DNA from: an uncultured Porphyromonas sp.
GTDB taxonomy: Bacteria > Bacteroidota > Bacteroidia > Bacteroidales > Porphyromonadaceae
NCBI GenBank assembly: GCA_902490315.1
Contig: CABUDK010000036.1
Location: forward strand, 1 to 11,027
Reading direction: 5' to 3'
DNA length: 11,027 nucleotides
The notes under the pieces were generated by a model. The model was not told where the DNA came from. It did no database searches and saw only the letters and a list, made by a program, of their open reading frames with translations. Below, in pieces: positions 1 to 5,858 of the stretch (positions are counted from its first letter, which is position 1; each line of letters opens with the position of its first letter). The position numbers and the translations under genes were made by a program.

Positions 1-1
1 A

Positions 2-613
2 CTTGTCACGATCGCTGTCTCGCTCGATATCCTCGACAGAGCGACCTGAGTGATCGGCTATGATCTTGTAGAGCTCAGCCTTCACCTTGAGGATCTCCTT
101 GGCAGCGATCTCTATGTCGCTCGCCTGACCCTGCATGCCGCCCATCGGCTGGTGTATCATGACCCGTGAGTGGGGCAGTGCGTAGCGCTTGCCCTCGGCA
201 CCTGCCACGAGGAGGACGGCGGCCATCGAGGCTGCCATGCCAGTACACATCGTCGAGACATCGCAACCCACATACTGCATCGTATCGTAGATGCCAAAAC
301 CCGCATAGACCGACCCACCAGGGCTATTGATATAGATCGAAATATCCTTGCCAGGGTCTGCATTGTCTAGGTACAGGAGCTGCGCCTGGATCACATTGGC
401 CGTGTAGTCGTTGACCTCCGTGCCGAGGAAGATGATACGATCCATCATCAGGCGGCTGAAGACATCCATCTGCGCCACGTTGAGCTGGCGCTCCTCAATG
501 ATCGTGGGGTTGATGTAGCCAGTGGAGGCGGTTATGTAGTCGTTGAGTGCATTGGTATTCATCCGAAGATGAGCGTGTGCATAGTGGACGAAGTCCTTAT
601 TATGATCTGTCAT
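2..613 (-). CDS. clpP: ATP-dependent Clp protease proteolytic subunit ClpP (C-terminus cut by window edge)
   Basis: ClpP is the serine peptidase that forms a double-heptamer chamber and degrades proteins unfolded by ClpX or related ATPases in the cytoplasm. The frame is open from an ATG at 613 to the window edge and gives 204 residues without a stop; the complete protein should be about 220. The catalytic triad is visible: Ser129 in GMAASMAA, His154 in MIHQP and Asp203 in DSDRDK. Each is offset by 18 from E. coli Ser111, His136 and Asp185. Other family blocks are INSPGGSVYAG and RVMIHQPMGGMQGQASDIEI. The N-terminal leader (MTDHNKDFVHYAHAHLRM) resembles the leader of Bacteroides ClpP, which supports this start. 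No Shine-Dalgarno sequence is seen. The upstream gene is a terminated radical SAM gene rather than tig, so clpP probably uses its own promoter near 729-761. clpX may follow beyond the left edge, but this cannot be seen. Confidence 0.97.
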   Translation of the reverse strand, partial: MTDHNKDFVHYAHAHLRMNTNALNDYITASTGYINPTIIEERQLNVAQMDVFSRLMMDRIIFLGTEVNDYTANVIQAQLLYLDNADPGKDISIYINSPGGSVYAGFGIYDTMQYVGCDVSTMCTGMAASMAAVLLVAGAEGKRYALPHSRVMIHQPMGGMQGQASDIEIAAKEILKVKAELYKIIADHSGRSVEDIERDSDRDK

Positions 614-661
614 ATTGATGAAGCAGAGTTAAGTGAGTTACTATTTATAGGTTAAAGGAGC

Positions 662-717
662 GAAGCCAAGCTTCACTTGCTAAAGGTTACAGCTAGTCGA
701 GTCACCCCGACCTAGCT
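662..717 (-). other. Two small hairpins in the presumed clpP leader
   Basis: Between the promoter-like element at 729-736 and the clpP ATG at 613 lies a leader of roughly 110 bases. It holds two dyads. The first pairs 691-699 with 708-717 (AGCTAG plus TCG, one bulged base, loop of about 8). The second pairs 662-666 with 670-674 (GAAGC/GCTTC, loop of 3). Neither is followed by a T-run on the minus strand, so they are not intrinsic terminators. A role in mRNA stability or translation is possible but is only inference. Confidence 0.35.
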
Positions 718-728
718 TGATTTAGAAA

Positions 729-761
729 CAAAGATAACGCTATTTCTGAACATACGCCACA
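729..761 (-). promoter_or_regulatory. Bacteroidota-type promoter for clpP
   Basis: The minus strand reads TATCTTTG at 736 to 729, an exact match to the Bacteroidota -7 consensus TAnnTTTG. With a 21-base spacer, TGTG at 761-758 matches three of four bases of the -33 TTTG element. Transcription would begin near 722, giving a leader of about 110 bases before the ATG at 613. The preceding unit is terminated at 956-1004, so clpP needs a promoter of its own, which fits. The -33 match is imperfect. Confidence 0.55.
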
Positions 762-783
762 CCCCTCTAATTGAAGAGCGGGG
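762..783. repeat. Small dyad upstream of the clpP promoter
   Basis: CCCCTCT (762-768) pairs with AGAGCGGGG (775-783) with two bulged bases and a 6-base loop. It sits directly behind the -33 region of the clpP promoter. No T-run follows on either strand. It could be a protein-binding dyad, but nothing in the sequence shows this. Confidence 0.3.
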
Positions 784-810
784 CTGAGGCACTATAATCA
801 GCAGCTTCTC

Positions 811-889
811 CCGAATCTCCACTGAGGAAACAACAAATTCCTCATTGGAGAATTTTGTTTTCTCAGGGAGGGGTGGAGAAATTCTTCGG
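811..889. repeat. Long imperfect inverted repeat between transcription units
   Basis: The core pairs 822-840 with 850-866 (CTGAG/CTCAG ends, then AAACAA/TTGTTT, then AATTC/GAATT) with one mismatch, a 2-base bulge and a 9-base loop (841-849). Outside this, TCTCCA (816-821) pairs with TGGAGA (874-879) past a 7-base bulge, and CCGAA (811-815) pairs with TTCGG (885-889). The whole forms a three-tier cruciform or RNA stem of about 79 bases. It lies between a terminator and the next promoter, is richer in A and T than the genes, and has no open reading frame I would defend. It may be a dispersed palindromic element or a small RNA; copy number cannot be judged from one window. Confidence 0.6.
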
Positions 890-939
890 ACTTATCGTTT
901 GATTCTTCCGAAGTTTCATCTGATTCTTCCGAAGAATTT
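879..939. repeat. Near-tandem 21-base-spaced repeats with TTCTTCcGAAGAA palindrome
   Basis: TGATTCTTCCGAAG occurs exactly at 900-913 and 921-934, a spacing of 21 bases. A degenerate third copy lies 21 bases earlier at 879-892. The last copy extends into a 15-base palindrome at 923-937 (ATTCTTC, centre C, GAAGAAT). In addition 879-890 is the exact reverse complement of 928-939 (12 bases), so the array can also fold as one hairpin with a 37-base loop. A spacing of two helical turns is typical of operator arrays, but the distance to the clpP promoter (over 140 bases) makes a direct role uncertain. Confidence 0.65.
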
Positions 940-955
940 TTTCTTTCTCACGTGG

Positions 956-1004
956 AAAATAAAAAATAGCCACGTGGGGATTGGGAAATTCCTACGTGGC
1001 TATT
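956..1004 (-). terminator. Intrinsic terminator after the radical SAM gene
   Basis: On the minus strand the arm at 1004-991 (AATAGCCACGTAGG) pairs with 978-965 (CCCACGTGGCTATT), giving 13 pairs and one mismatch around a 12-base loop. The T-tract TTTTATTTT (964-956) follows immediately. It lies about 68 bases after the stop codon of the radical SAM gene and would end the acetyltransferase-polA-radical SAM unit. A further CACGTGG copy at 949-955 lies just beyond the T-tract. Confidence 0.85.
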
Positions 1005-1071
1005 GATTTTCGGGGCGTATATCGCTGCGCGCAGTTCGTACGCTTTCGGCGGGAGGAGTGAAGGTAGGAGA

Positions 1072-2097
1072 CTAGTAGTTTAGCTTTTTGGTTGTGTGGG
1101 TGTCGCGCTCTGCGTAGGTATTGCGCTGGGTGAAGATGGCACGGAGCAGCCGCCCGATGAGGTGCGACTGGCGAGCATAGCTCCTGAGCGAGACTGCGCG
1201 AAAGTCCACACCCTGAGGCCCGAAGCTTTGCGGGGAGATGTAGTAATAGGTCGCCTCCTCAAAGAGCTTAGCCAAGCGTCGAGGTGGCTTGGCCGTCTGG
1301 CTCATCTTCTTACTGCTGGGGCAAATGACCTCTATCCCCTCAGCACAGAGCCGCTCTACGGTAGTCGCTATGACCCGGTCGTAGGCCGCTACGAGGGGAG
1401 CCATGTCGAACTCCTTGTAGGCGCTCTCGCCGATCTTCTGCACGGGGCGTATCTGCACCGTTCGGACGGGATAGTCACGGATTAAGTCGGGTAGACGGCT
1501 TAGCTCCTCCAGATTGTCTCGATTGACCGTGTAGTTGAGCCGTACGGCGGGTGGGTTGTCTAGCGCCTTCAACCACTCTAGTAGCGTGACAAATCGTTGC
1601 CACTCGGCACCTACCATCAGCCGCTCATAAGTCGCTTGCGTGGTGCCATGCAGCGAGAGCGTCAGCTCGCTCAGTCCCGCCGTCACGAGTGCCTGCAGGA
1701 TCTCCTCGGTCAGGGCATTGCCATTCGTTATGACGGAGATCCAAGGGACGTGGTACTCCTTGCCCAGCTGTACGAGGCGAAGCATCGTCTCCGGGGTGAG
1801 CGTCGGCTCGGCACCGCAACCGATCTGTAGCCTGAGTGCCTGGGGAAAGAGGTGAGGCGCTATCGCCTCGCAGTCGTCCGTGGTCAGCTTGCCACGCAGC
1901 GTAGCTCTATACTCAGGATCGCTAAAGTAGCACATCTGACAGCGGAGGTTGCAGGCTAAGATAGGGTCGATGAAAACGCCTATGTAGCGTCTCCTCAAGA
2001 GGTGCATACCGAGGACGGAGAGGAGCTTAAGGCGATCTCCTCCCTTACGGCTTAGGGTGCGAGCTAGACGCTGTGTGGCGTGGGTGAGCGGGTTCAT
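1072..2097 (-). CDS. Radical SAM protein of unknown function
   Basis: This 341-residue protein has the radical SAM signature CNLRCQMC (Cys49, Cys53, Cys56), whose three cysteines bind the [4Fe-4S] cluster that cleaves S-adenosylmethionine. IGCGAEPTL corresponds to the GGEP segment that contacts SAM, and ITNG and LSLHGTTQATYERLM fit later strands of the partial TIM barrel. Only two further cysteines are seen (in RLCAEG and EVICPS), so there is no obvious SPASM domain with auxiliary clusters. The C-terminus is basic and shows no domain I recognise. The substrate cannot be named. I chose the ATG at 2097, 22 bases after the polA stop and preceded by GGGAGG, over an ATG at 2226: the extra 43 residues would overlap polA and look like out-of-frame polA. 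It is probably cotranscribed with polA and is followed by an intrinsic terminator at 956-1004. Confidence 0.9.
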   Translation of the reverse strand: MNPLTHATQRLARTLSRKGGDRLKLLSVLGMHLLRRRYIGVFIDPILACNLRCQMCYFSDPEYRATLRGKLTTDDCEAIAPHLFPQALRLQIGCGAEPTLTPETMLRLVQLGKEYHVPWISVITNGNALTEEILQALVTAGLSELTLSLHGTTQATYERLMVGAEWQRFVTLLEWLKALDNPPAVRLNYTVNRDNLEELSRLPDLIRDYPVRTVQIRPVQKIGESAYKEFDMAPLVAAYDRVIATTVERLCAEGIEVICPSSKKMSQTAKPPRRLAKLFEEATYYYISPQSFGPQGVDFRAVSLRSYARQSHLIGRLLRAIFTQRNTYAERDTHTTKKLNY

Positions 2098-2100
2098 TGT

Positions 2101-2106
2101 CCTCCC
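2101..2106 (-). promoter_or_regulatory. Possible Shine-Dalgarno for the radical SAM gene
   Basis: The minus strand has GGGAGG three bases before the ATG at 2097. This is a rare purine-rich match in a window where other starts lack one, and it supports this start over the upstream ATG at 2226. The spacing is shorter than usual, and Bacteroidota ribosomes depend little on such sites, so its effect is uncertain. Confidence 0.4.
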
Positions 2107-2119
2107 TGTCTCGGGCGAA

Positions 2120-4966
2120 TTAGTGCGCTGCGAGCCAATCTTTGCCGGTGCCGATCTCGACGACAAGCGGCACGGAGCACTCGGGCCAGGCACCCTCCAT
2201 CGCCTCACGAACGAGGGTTGTGACACGCTCCAGTTCGTCGAGATAGACGTTGAGGACCAGTTCGTCGTGCACCTGCAGGACGAGGTAGCTGCGTAGCTGT
2301 TGCTTCGTCAGCTCCTCCTCGACACGTATCATAGCGATCTTGATGATGTCGGCCGCGGTGCCTTGGATCGGTGCGTTGATCGCATTGCGCTCAGCATTGC
2401 CACGCTGGGCTCCACGCGCCGTGCGGAGGTTGCGCAGCTGCCGGCGACGACCGAAGGCGGTCTCTGTATAGCCTCGCTCGGTGGCCAGTGCTATCGCCTC
2501 ATTCATAAAGGCTTGTATATGGGTAAAGGTGGCGAAGTACTCCTTGATCAGCTCGGCAGCCTCGCCAACGGAGATGTTGAGACGCTGGCTCAGACCGTAG
2601 GGCGTGATGCCGTAGTTGATACCAAAGTTAGCCGTCTTCGCCTTGCTACGCATCAGCGGGGTTACCTCCTCGGGAGATACCTTAAAGACCTTAGCGGCTG
2701 TCGCCGTGTGGATATCGTCGCCCGAGAGGAAGGAGTGTAGCATCGCTGGGTCTTGGCTCAGATGCGCCATGACGCGTAGCTCCACCTGCGAGTAGTCCGC
2801 ACTGAGCAGGACAGCTCCGATCGGCTCCTCATGGGTGTGATCCACAGGAGTGCAAGCCGAAAGGCGTGGGGTGTAGTACGGATCAGCGACAAAAGCACGA
2901 CGTAGGGGACGCCCGAGGTCGCTACGGATCGGGATGTTTTGCAGATTCGGATTGCTCGAGGAGAGCCTGCCCGTGGCGGTGACCGCCTGATTGTACGAAG
3001 TGTGCAGCTTACCATCGGGGTAGCACATCTTGGGCAGCGGATCTATATAGGTGTTGAGCAACTTGCGCGCCTCGCGGTAGTCTAGGATGAGCGCGACGAC
3101 GGGGTGGAGCGAGCGCAGCGGGAGGAGCGTCTCCTCGTTGGTCACATAGCTACCAGTCTTGGTCTTGCGTGGCTTCTCCACAATCTTAAGCTCATCAAAG
3201 AGCAGTTCGCCGATCTGCTTCGGGCTATTGACCTTAAGGTTAAGCCCTCGTGAGGAGTAGCTCTGTATCTCCTGCTCTAGGCGGAGGACGCTCTCGAGTA
3301 GCTCCTGACGGGAGCGTTGCAGTGCCTCAATGTCGAGGACGATGCCACGCTGCTCCATGTGCATCAGCACGTAGAGGAGCGGTATCTCCACCTCGGTGAG
3401 GAGACGCTGCTCGGTAGGGGAGAGCTGCTTGTGCAGGGCGTGGTAGAGGCGTAGCGTCACGTAAGCATCTTCGCTAGCGTAGTCGCAGAGAAGCTTGGGG
3501 TCTACGTCGGTGCGTAGCGCAAAGCTTTCCTGGGGCGAAAGATCCTTGTAGCGTATCGTGTCGTAGCGGAGCAAGCCGCCGGCCAGTTCGTCGAGACTAT
3601 GCCCCTGGTCGGCATCGAGCAGGTAGTGCGCCAGCATGGTGTCGTAGAGCGGGCGCGCCTCGGGGAGTCCGTAGCGTGTCAGCACCTCTAGGTCAAACTT
3701 CGCATTGTGTGCCACCTTGAGCACATGCTCGTCCTGCATCAGATCCTTTAGCGGAGAAAGTATATGCGCAGCCTCCTCAGCCGACTCAGGTAGCGGAATA
3801 AAGTAAGCCTGCTGTTCATCGGCACAGAGCGACATACCGACGATGCCCGCACAGAGCGCATCGAGGCCATCGGTCTCGGTGTCAAAGGCGACAACGGAGC
3901 TGCCCGCCAACTGCTTAGCGAGCTGGCTCACCGCCTCGTAACCCTGCACCTCGGTAAAGGTCACGCCGACTGTCTTGTAGTTTTCCATAGGAGCTGCAGC
4001 GCTAACTGGGCCCGTCACCTCAATCGTGGCTGGCGAGCTAGCTGGCGTCGAACTACCTCCAAGGTCAAAGAGACCCACCTGTGGCGTGCTCTCTGCGGGT
4101 TTGCCGATGCGCTTGAGTAGCGATGTGAAGGCAAACTCCTTGAAGATGCGCTCCACAGCGGCGTGGTCGGGGCCTCGCCACTTCATCTGGTCGGGATCAA
4201 AGGTGACCCCCGGCACGTCGGTCACGATGGTGACGAGATGCCGCGAGAGCATCGTCTGCTCCTTGGCTGCGAGGAGCTTTTTCGCATAGGTCGGCTTCAC
4301 CTGGTCAATGCGTGCGTAGATATCTTCGATCGAGTCAAACTCCTCGAGGAGTCGCTGCGCTGCCACCTTGCCAATGCCTGGACAGCCAGGCACATTGTCC
4401 GAGCTGTCGCCCACAAGCCCCAAGTAATCAATCATCTGCAGCGGATAGCGGATGCCGTACTTAGCGGTGATCTCCTCAGTGCCTAGTAGCTCGAAGCCTG
4501 ACCCCGTGCGCTGTGGCGCAAACATCTGTGCATGCGGTCCGACGAGTTGCCCGTAATCCTTGTCTGGCGTGACCATGCGCACCTCGTAGCCCGCCTCGAC
4601 AGCTTGGCGGCTCAGGGTACCGATCAGGTCGTCCGCTTCGTACCCTTCGACCCCTAGCAGAGGTATCTGGTAAGCCTGCACCAACTCTTTGATATAAGGC
4701 ATGGAGAAGCGTATCGTCTCGGGTGTCTCGGGGCGATTGGCTTTGTACTCAGGGTACTCCTTGTGGCGAAAGGTTCCCCCCGGCATATCCATTGCCACGG
4801 CAATGTAGTCGGGTCGCTCCTTGTCAATGATGTCTTGTAGCGTGGAGGCGAAGCCGTAGAGCGCACTCGTGTCGCGCCCCTGCGCATCCACGAGGGGACG
4901 ATTGATGAAGGCGTAGTAAGCTCGGTAAATCAGGGCATAAGCGTCAAGCAGATAGAGCGTAGGCAT
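2120..4966 (-). CDS. polA: DNA polymerase I with 5'-3' and 3'-5' exonuclease domains
   Basis: PolA (948 residues) removes RNA primers and fills gaps in replication and repair. Residues 1-290 form the 5' flap nuclease, with metal ligands in EADD (110-113), PDKD (134-137) and GDSSDNVPG (Asp187, Asp190), the last followed by the helix-hairpin-helix GIGK. Residues about 330-515 form the proofreading domain, and all its key residues are present: Asp362 and Glu364 (FDTETDG), Asp425 (NAKFD) and Asp500 (YASED). The polymerase has motif A (ADYSQVELR, Asp724), the O-helix (R773, K777, F781, Y785) and motif C (VHDE, Asp901). Phe781 equals E. coli Phe762. The length is near the 928 of E. coli; most of the difference is a roughly 20-residue insertion just before motif A. 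The ATG at 4966 begins directly with the conserved nuclease strand. The gene starts 27 bases after the acetyltransferase stop, so cotranscription is likely. Confidence 0.98.
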   Translation of the reverse strand: MPTLYLLDAYALIYRAYYAFINRPLVDAQGRDTSALYGFASTLQDIIDKERPDYIAVAMDMPGGTFRHKEYPEYKANRPETPETIRFSMPYIKELVQAYQIPLLGVEGYEADDLIGTLSRQAVEAGYEVRMVTPDKDYGQLVGPHAQMFAPQRTGSGFELLGTEEITAKYGIRYPLQMIDYLGLVGDSSDNVPGCPGIGKVAAQRLLEEFDSIEDIYARIDQVKPTYAKKLLAAKEQTMLSRHLVTIVTDVPGVTFDPDQMKWRGPDHAAVERIFKEFAFTSLLKRIGKPAESTPQVGLFDLGGSSTPASSPATIEVTGPVSAAAPMENYKTVGVTFTEVQGYEAVSQLAKQLAGSSVVAFDTETDGLDALCAGIVGMSLCADEQQAYFIPLPESAEEAAHILSPLKDLMQDEHVLKVAHNAKFDLEVLTRYGLPEARPLYDTMLAHYLLDADQGHSLDELAGGLLRYDTIRYKDLSPQESFALRTDVDPKLLCDYASEDAYVTLRLYHALHKQLSPTEQRLLTEVEIPLLYVLMHMEQRGIVLDIEALQRSRQELLESVLRLEQEIQSYSSRGLNLKVNSPKQIGELLFDELKIVEKPRKTKTGSYVTNEETLLPLRSLHPVVALILDYREARKLLNTYIDPLPKMCYPDGKLHTSYNQAVTATGRLSSSNPNLQNIPIRSDLGRPLRRAFVADPYYTPRLSACTPVDHTHEEPIGAVLLSADYSQVELRVMAHLSQDPAMLHSFLSGDDIHTATAAKVFKVSPEEVTPLMRSKAKTANFGINYGITPYGLSQRLNISVGEAAELIKEYFATFTHIQAFMNEAIALATERGYTETAFGRRRQLRNLRTARGAQRGNAERNAINAPIQGTAADIIKIAMIRVEEELTKQQLRSYLVLQVHDELVLNVYLDELERVTTLVREAMEGAWPECSVPLVVEIGTGKDWLAAH

Positions 4967-4993
4967 AGTTCAGATAGGGTAAAAAGTAACGGG

Positions 4994-5599
4994 TTAATCT
5001 TGAGGGTCGGTGGGCTTGCTGAGCGAACGAATGACACGGCAGGGATTGCCCACGGCTAGGCTCATCGGGGGGATGCTCTTCGTGACGACACTCCCCGCGC
5101 CGATCACGGAGCCACGGCCAATGGTTACGCCGGGGAGGATCGTGCAGCCACCACCGATCCAGACATGGTCCTCGATGATGATCGGGATGCCAAACTCCCA
5201 GCCGGCAGCGCGCTCCTCGAGGTCGAGCGGATGCCCCACACTGTAGAGCGACACGGAGGGGCCGATGAGCACATGGTTGCCGATGGTCACATGCCCGCCA
5301 TCGAGCATGGTACAGCCACTATTGATGAAGGTATGACTCCCCACCTCAATCTCACTCCCATAGTCGCAGAAGAATGGTGTCACCAGCCAACTCCCCTCGC
5401 CAAGCCCTCCGAGTAGCTCCTGCAGTGCACTGTGATACTGCGCCCGCTCCTCGACGGGTATGCGGTGCAGGGCTTGCAGTCGCTCTTTGCACTGACTGGC
5501 CAAGAGCTGACGGTCGGTATCGCTCTGTATATTATAGTAGCGGTAACCCTCGGGCTGTGGAGAGGGCACAAACGATAATGGGAGAGTCGTGTGAGACAT
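4994..5599 (-). CDS. LacA/Maa-type hexapeptide-repeat O-acetyltransferase
   Basis: Members of this family move an acetyl group from acetyl-CoA to a sugar or other hydroxyl and work as trimers with a left-handed beta-helix. From the ATG at 5599 the protein has 201 residues. The first part (EGYRYYNIQSDTD... onward) matches the maltose/galactoside acetyltransferase N-terminal cap. Hexapeptide repeats follow (IEVGSHTFINSG, VTIGNHVLIGPSV, IIIEDHVWIGGG, VTIGRGSVIGAGSVV) and the family ends with NPCRVIRSL. The catalytic His is His123 in SVGHPLD, with Asn93 in FINSG as its usual partner. The substrate cannot be told from sequence. In-frame starts at ATG 5635 (213 residues) and GTG 5644 (216) are possible; I prefer 5599 because relatives have only 10-15 residues before the cap. 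It is first in a probable unit with polA and the radical SAM gene, and no functional link with them is known to me. Confidence 0.88.
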   Translation of the reverse strand: MSHTTLPLSFVPSPQPEGYRYYNIQSDTDRQLLASQCKERLQALHRIPVEERAQYHSALQELLGGLGEGSWLVTPFFCDYGSEIEVGSHTFINSGCTMLDGGHVTIGNHVLIGPSVSLYSVGHPLDLEERAAGWEFGIPIIIEDHVWIGGGCTILPGVTIGRGSVIGAGSVVTKSIPPMSLAVGNPCRVIRSLSKPTDPQD

Positions 5600-5647
5600 A
5601 CGGTGAAGCGGTAAATGCGGAGAGGAGCTTGTCATCTTTGCCACGTA

Positions 5648-5674
5648 GCCTGCAGAGCAATCCTCTGCGGAGGC
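5648..5674 (-). other. Hairpin in the acetyltransferase leader
   Basis: GCAGAG (5652-5657) pairs with CTCTGC (5663-5668) around a 5-base loop. Outside it, GCC (5648-5650) pairs with GGC (5672-5674) past a small asymmetric bulge. It lies between the -7 element at 5696-5703 and all candidate start codons, so it would be in the 5' leader. There is no T-run, so it is not an intrinsic terminator. It may affect translation or stability; this is inference. Confidence 0.4.
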
Positions 5675-5695
5675 TATGGCAACAGTCTCCTAGCA

Positions 5696-5703
5696 CAAAG
5701 GTA
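5696..5703 (-). promoter_or_regulatory. TAnnTTTG -7 element for the acetyltransferase-polA-radical SAM unit
   Basis: The minus strand reads TACCTTTG, an exact match to the Bacteroidota -7 consensus. It is correctly placed between the infB terminator and the acetyltransferase start. A good -33 TTTG is not present: that region is a pure purine tract (see 5716-5736). Transcription would begin near 5689, giving a leader of about 90 bases to ATG 5599. Confidence 0.45.
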
Positions 5704-5715
5704 ACAATAAATCCC

Positions 5716-5736
5716 CTCTCCTTTCTCTTTCCTCTC
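5716..5736. repeat. Perfect 21-base polypyrimidine/polypurine mirror repeat
   Basis: Bases 5712-5736 are all pyrimidine on the plus strand. Within them 5716-5736 reads the same in both directions on one strand: CTCTCCTTTC, a central T at 5726, then CTTTCCTCTC. This is a mirror repeat and not an inverted repeat. Such tracts can form intramolecular triplexes (H-DNA) when negatively supercoiled. It lies directly upstream of the -7 element at 5696-5703, covering the spacer and -33 zone. Confidence 0.75.
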
Positions 5737-5787
5737 GCTCGCACTCCAGTTTCACCTATATGGCACTAGTCAAGGCTGGGGATGAGA

Positions 5788-5832
5788 CAAAAGAAAAGTG
5801 GCGGCCGCTCCTCTGTGAGAAGCAGTCGCCAC
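5788..5832 (-). terminator. Strong intrinsic terminator after infB
   Basis: On the minus strand the arm at 5832-5817 (GTGGCGACTGCTTCTC) pairs with 5813-5798 (GAGGAGCGGCCGCCAC) over 16 positions, with one mismatch and two G-T pairs, around a 3-base loop. TTTTCTTTT (5797-5789) follows at once. It lies 27 bases after the infB stop and would end the rimP-nusA-infB operon. Confidence 0.9.
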
Positions 5833-5858
5833 CTAGATAAATGTATTGGGGTAGGGGA

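Noticed and set aside
893..901. TATCGTTTG as a plus-strand promoter
   Set aside because: It has one base too many for TAnnTTTG, no -33 element at the right distance, and no gene downstream on the plus strand.
949..999. Three CACGTGG-like copies as a CRISPR or iteron array
   Set aside because: CACGTG is itself a palindrome. Two copies are the terminator arms, and there are no regular spacers.
2098..2226. Longer start (ATG at 2226) for the radical SAM gene
   Set aside because: The extra 43 residues overlap the end of polA and look like a shifted polA frame. The ATG at 2097 is preceded by GGGAGG and gives a family-like length.
5600..5644. GTG 5644 or ATG 5635 as the acetyltransferase start
   Set aside because: They cannot be excluded, but they add 12-15 residues beyond the family's usual N-terminus. 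Both remain as alternatives in the gene entry.
5374..5769. Plus-strand open frame of 131 codons opposite the acetyltransferase start
   Set aside because: It spans a coding region, a leader hairpin and a promoter on the other strand and shows no domain or family pattern.
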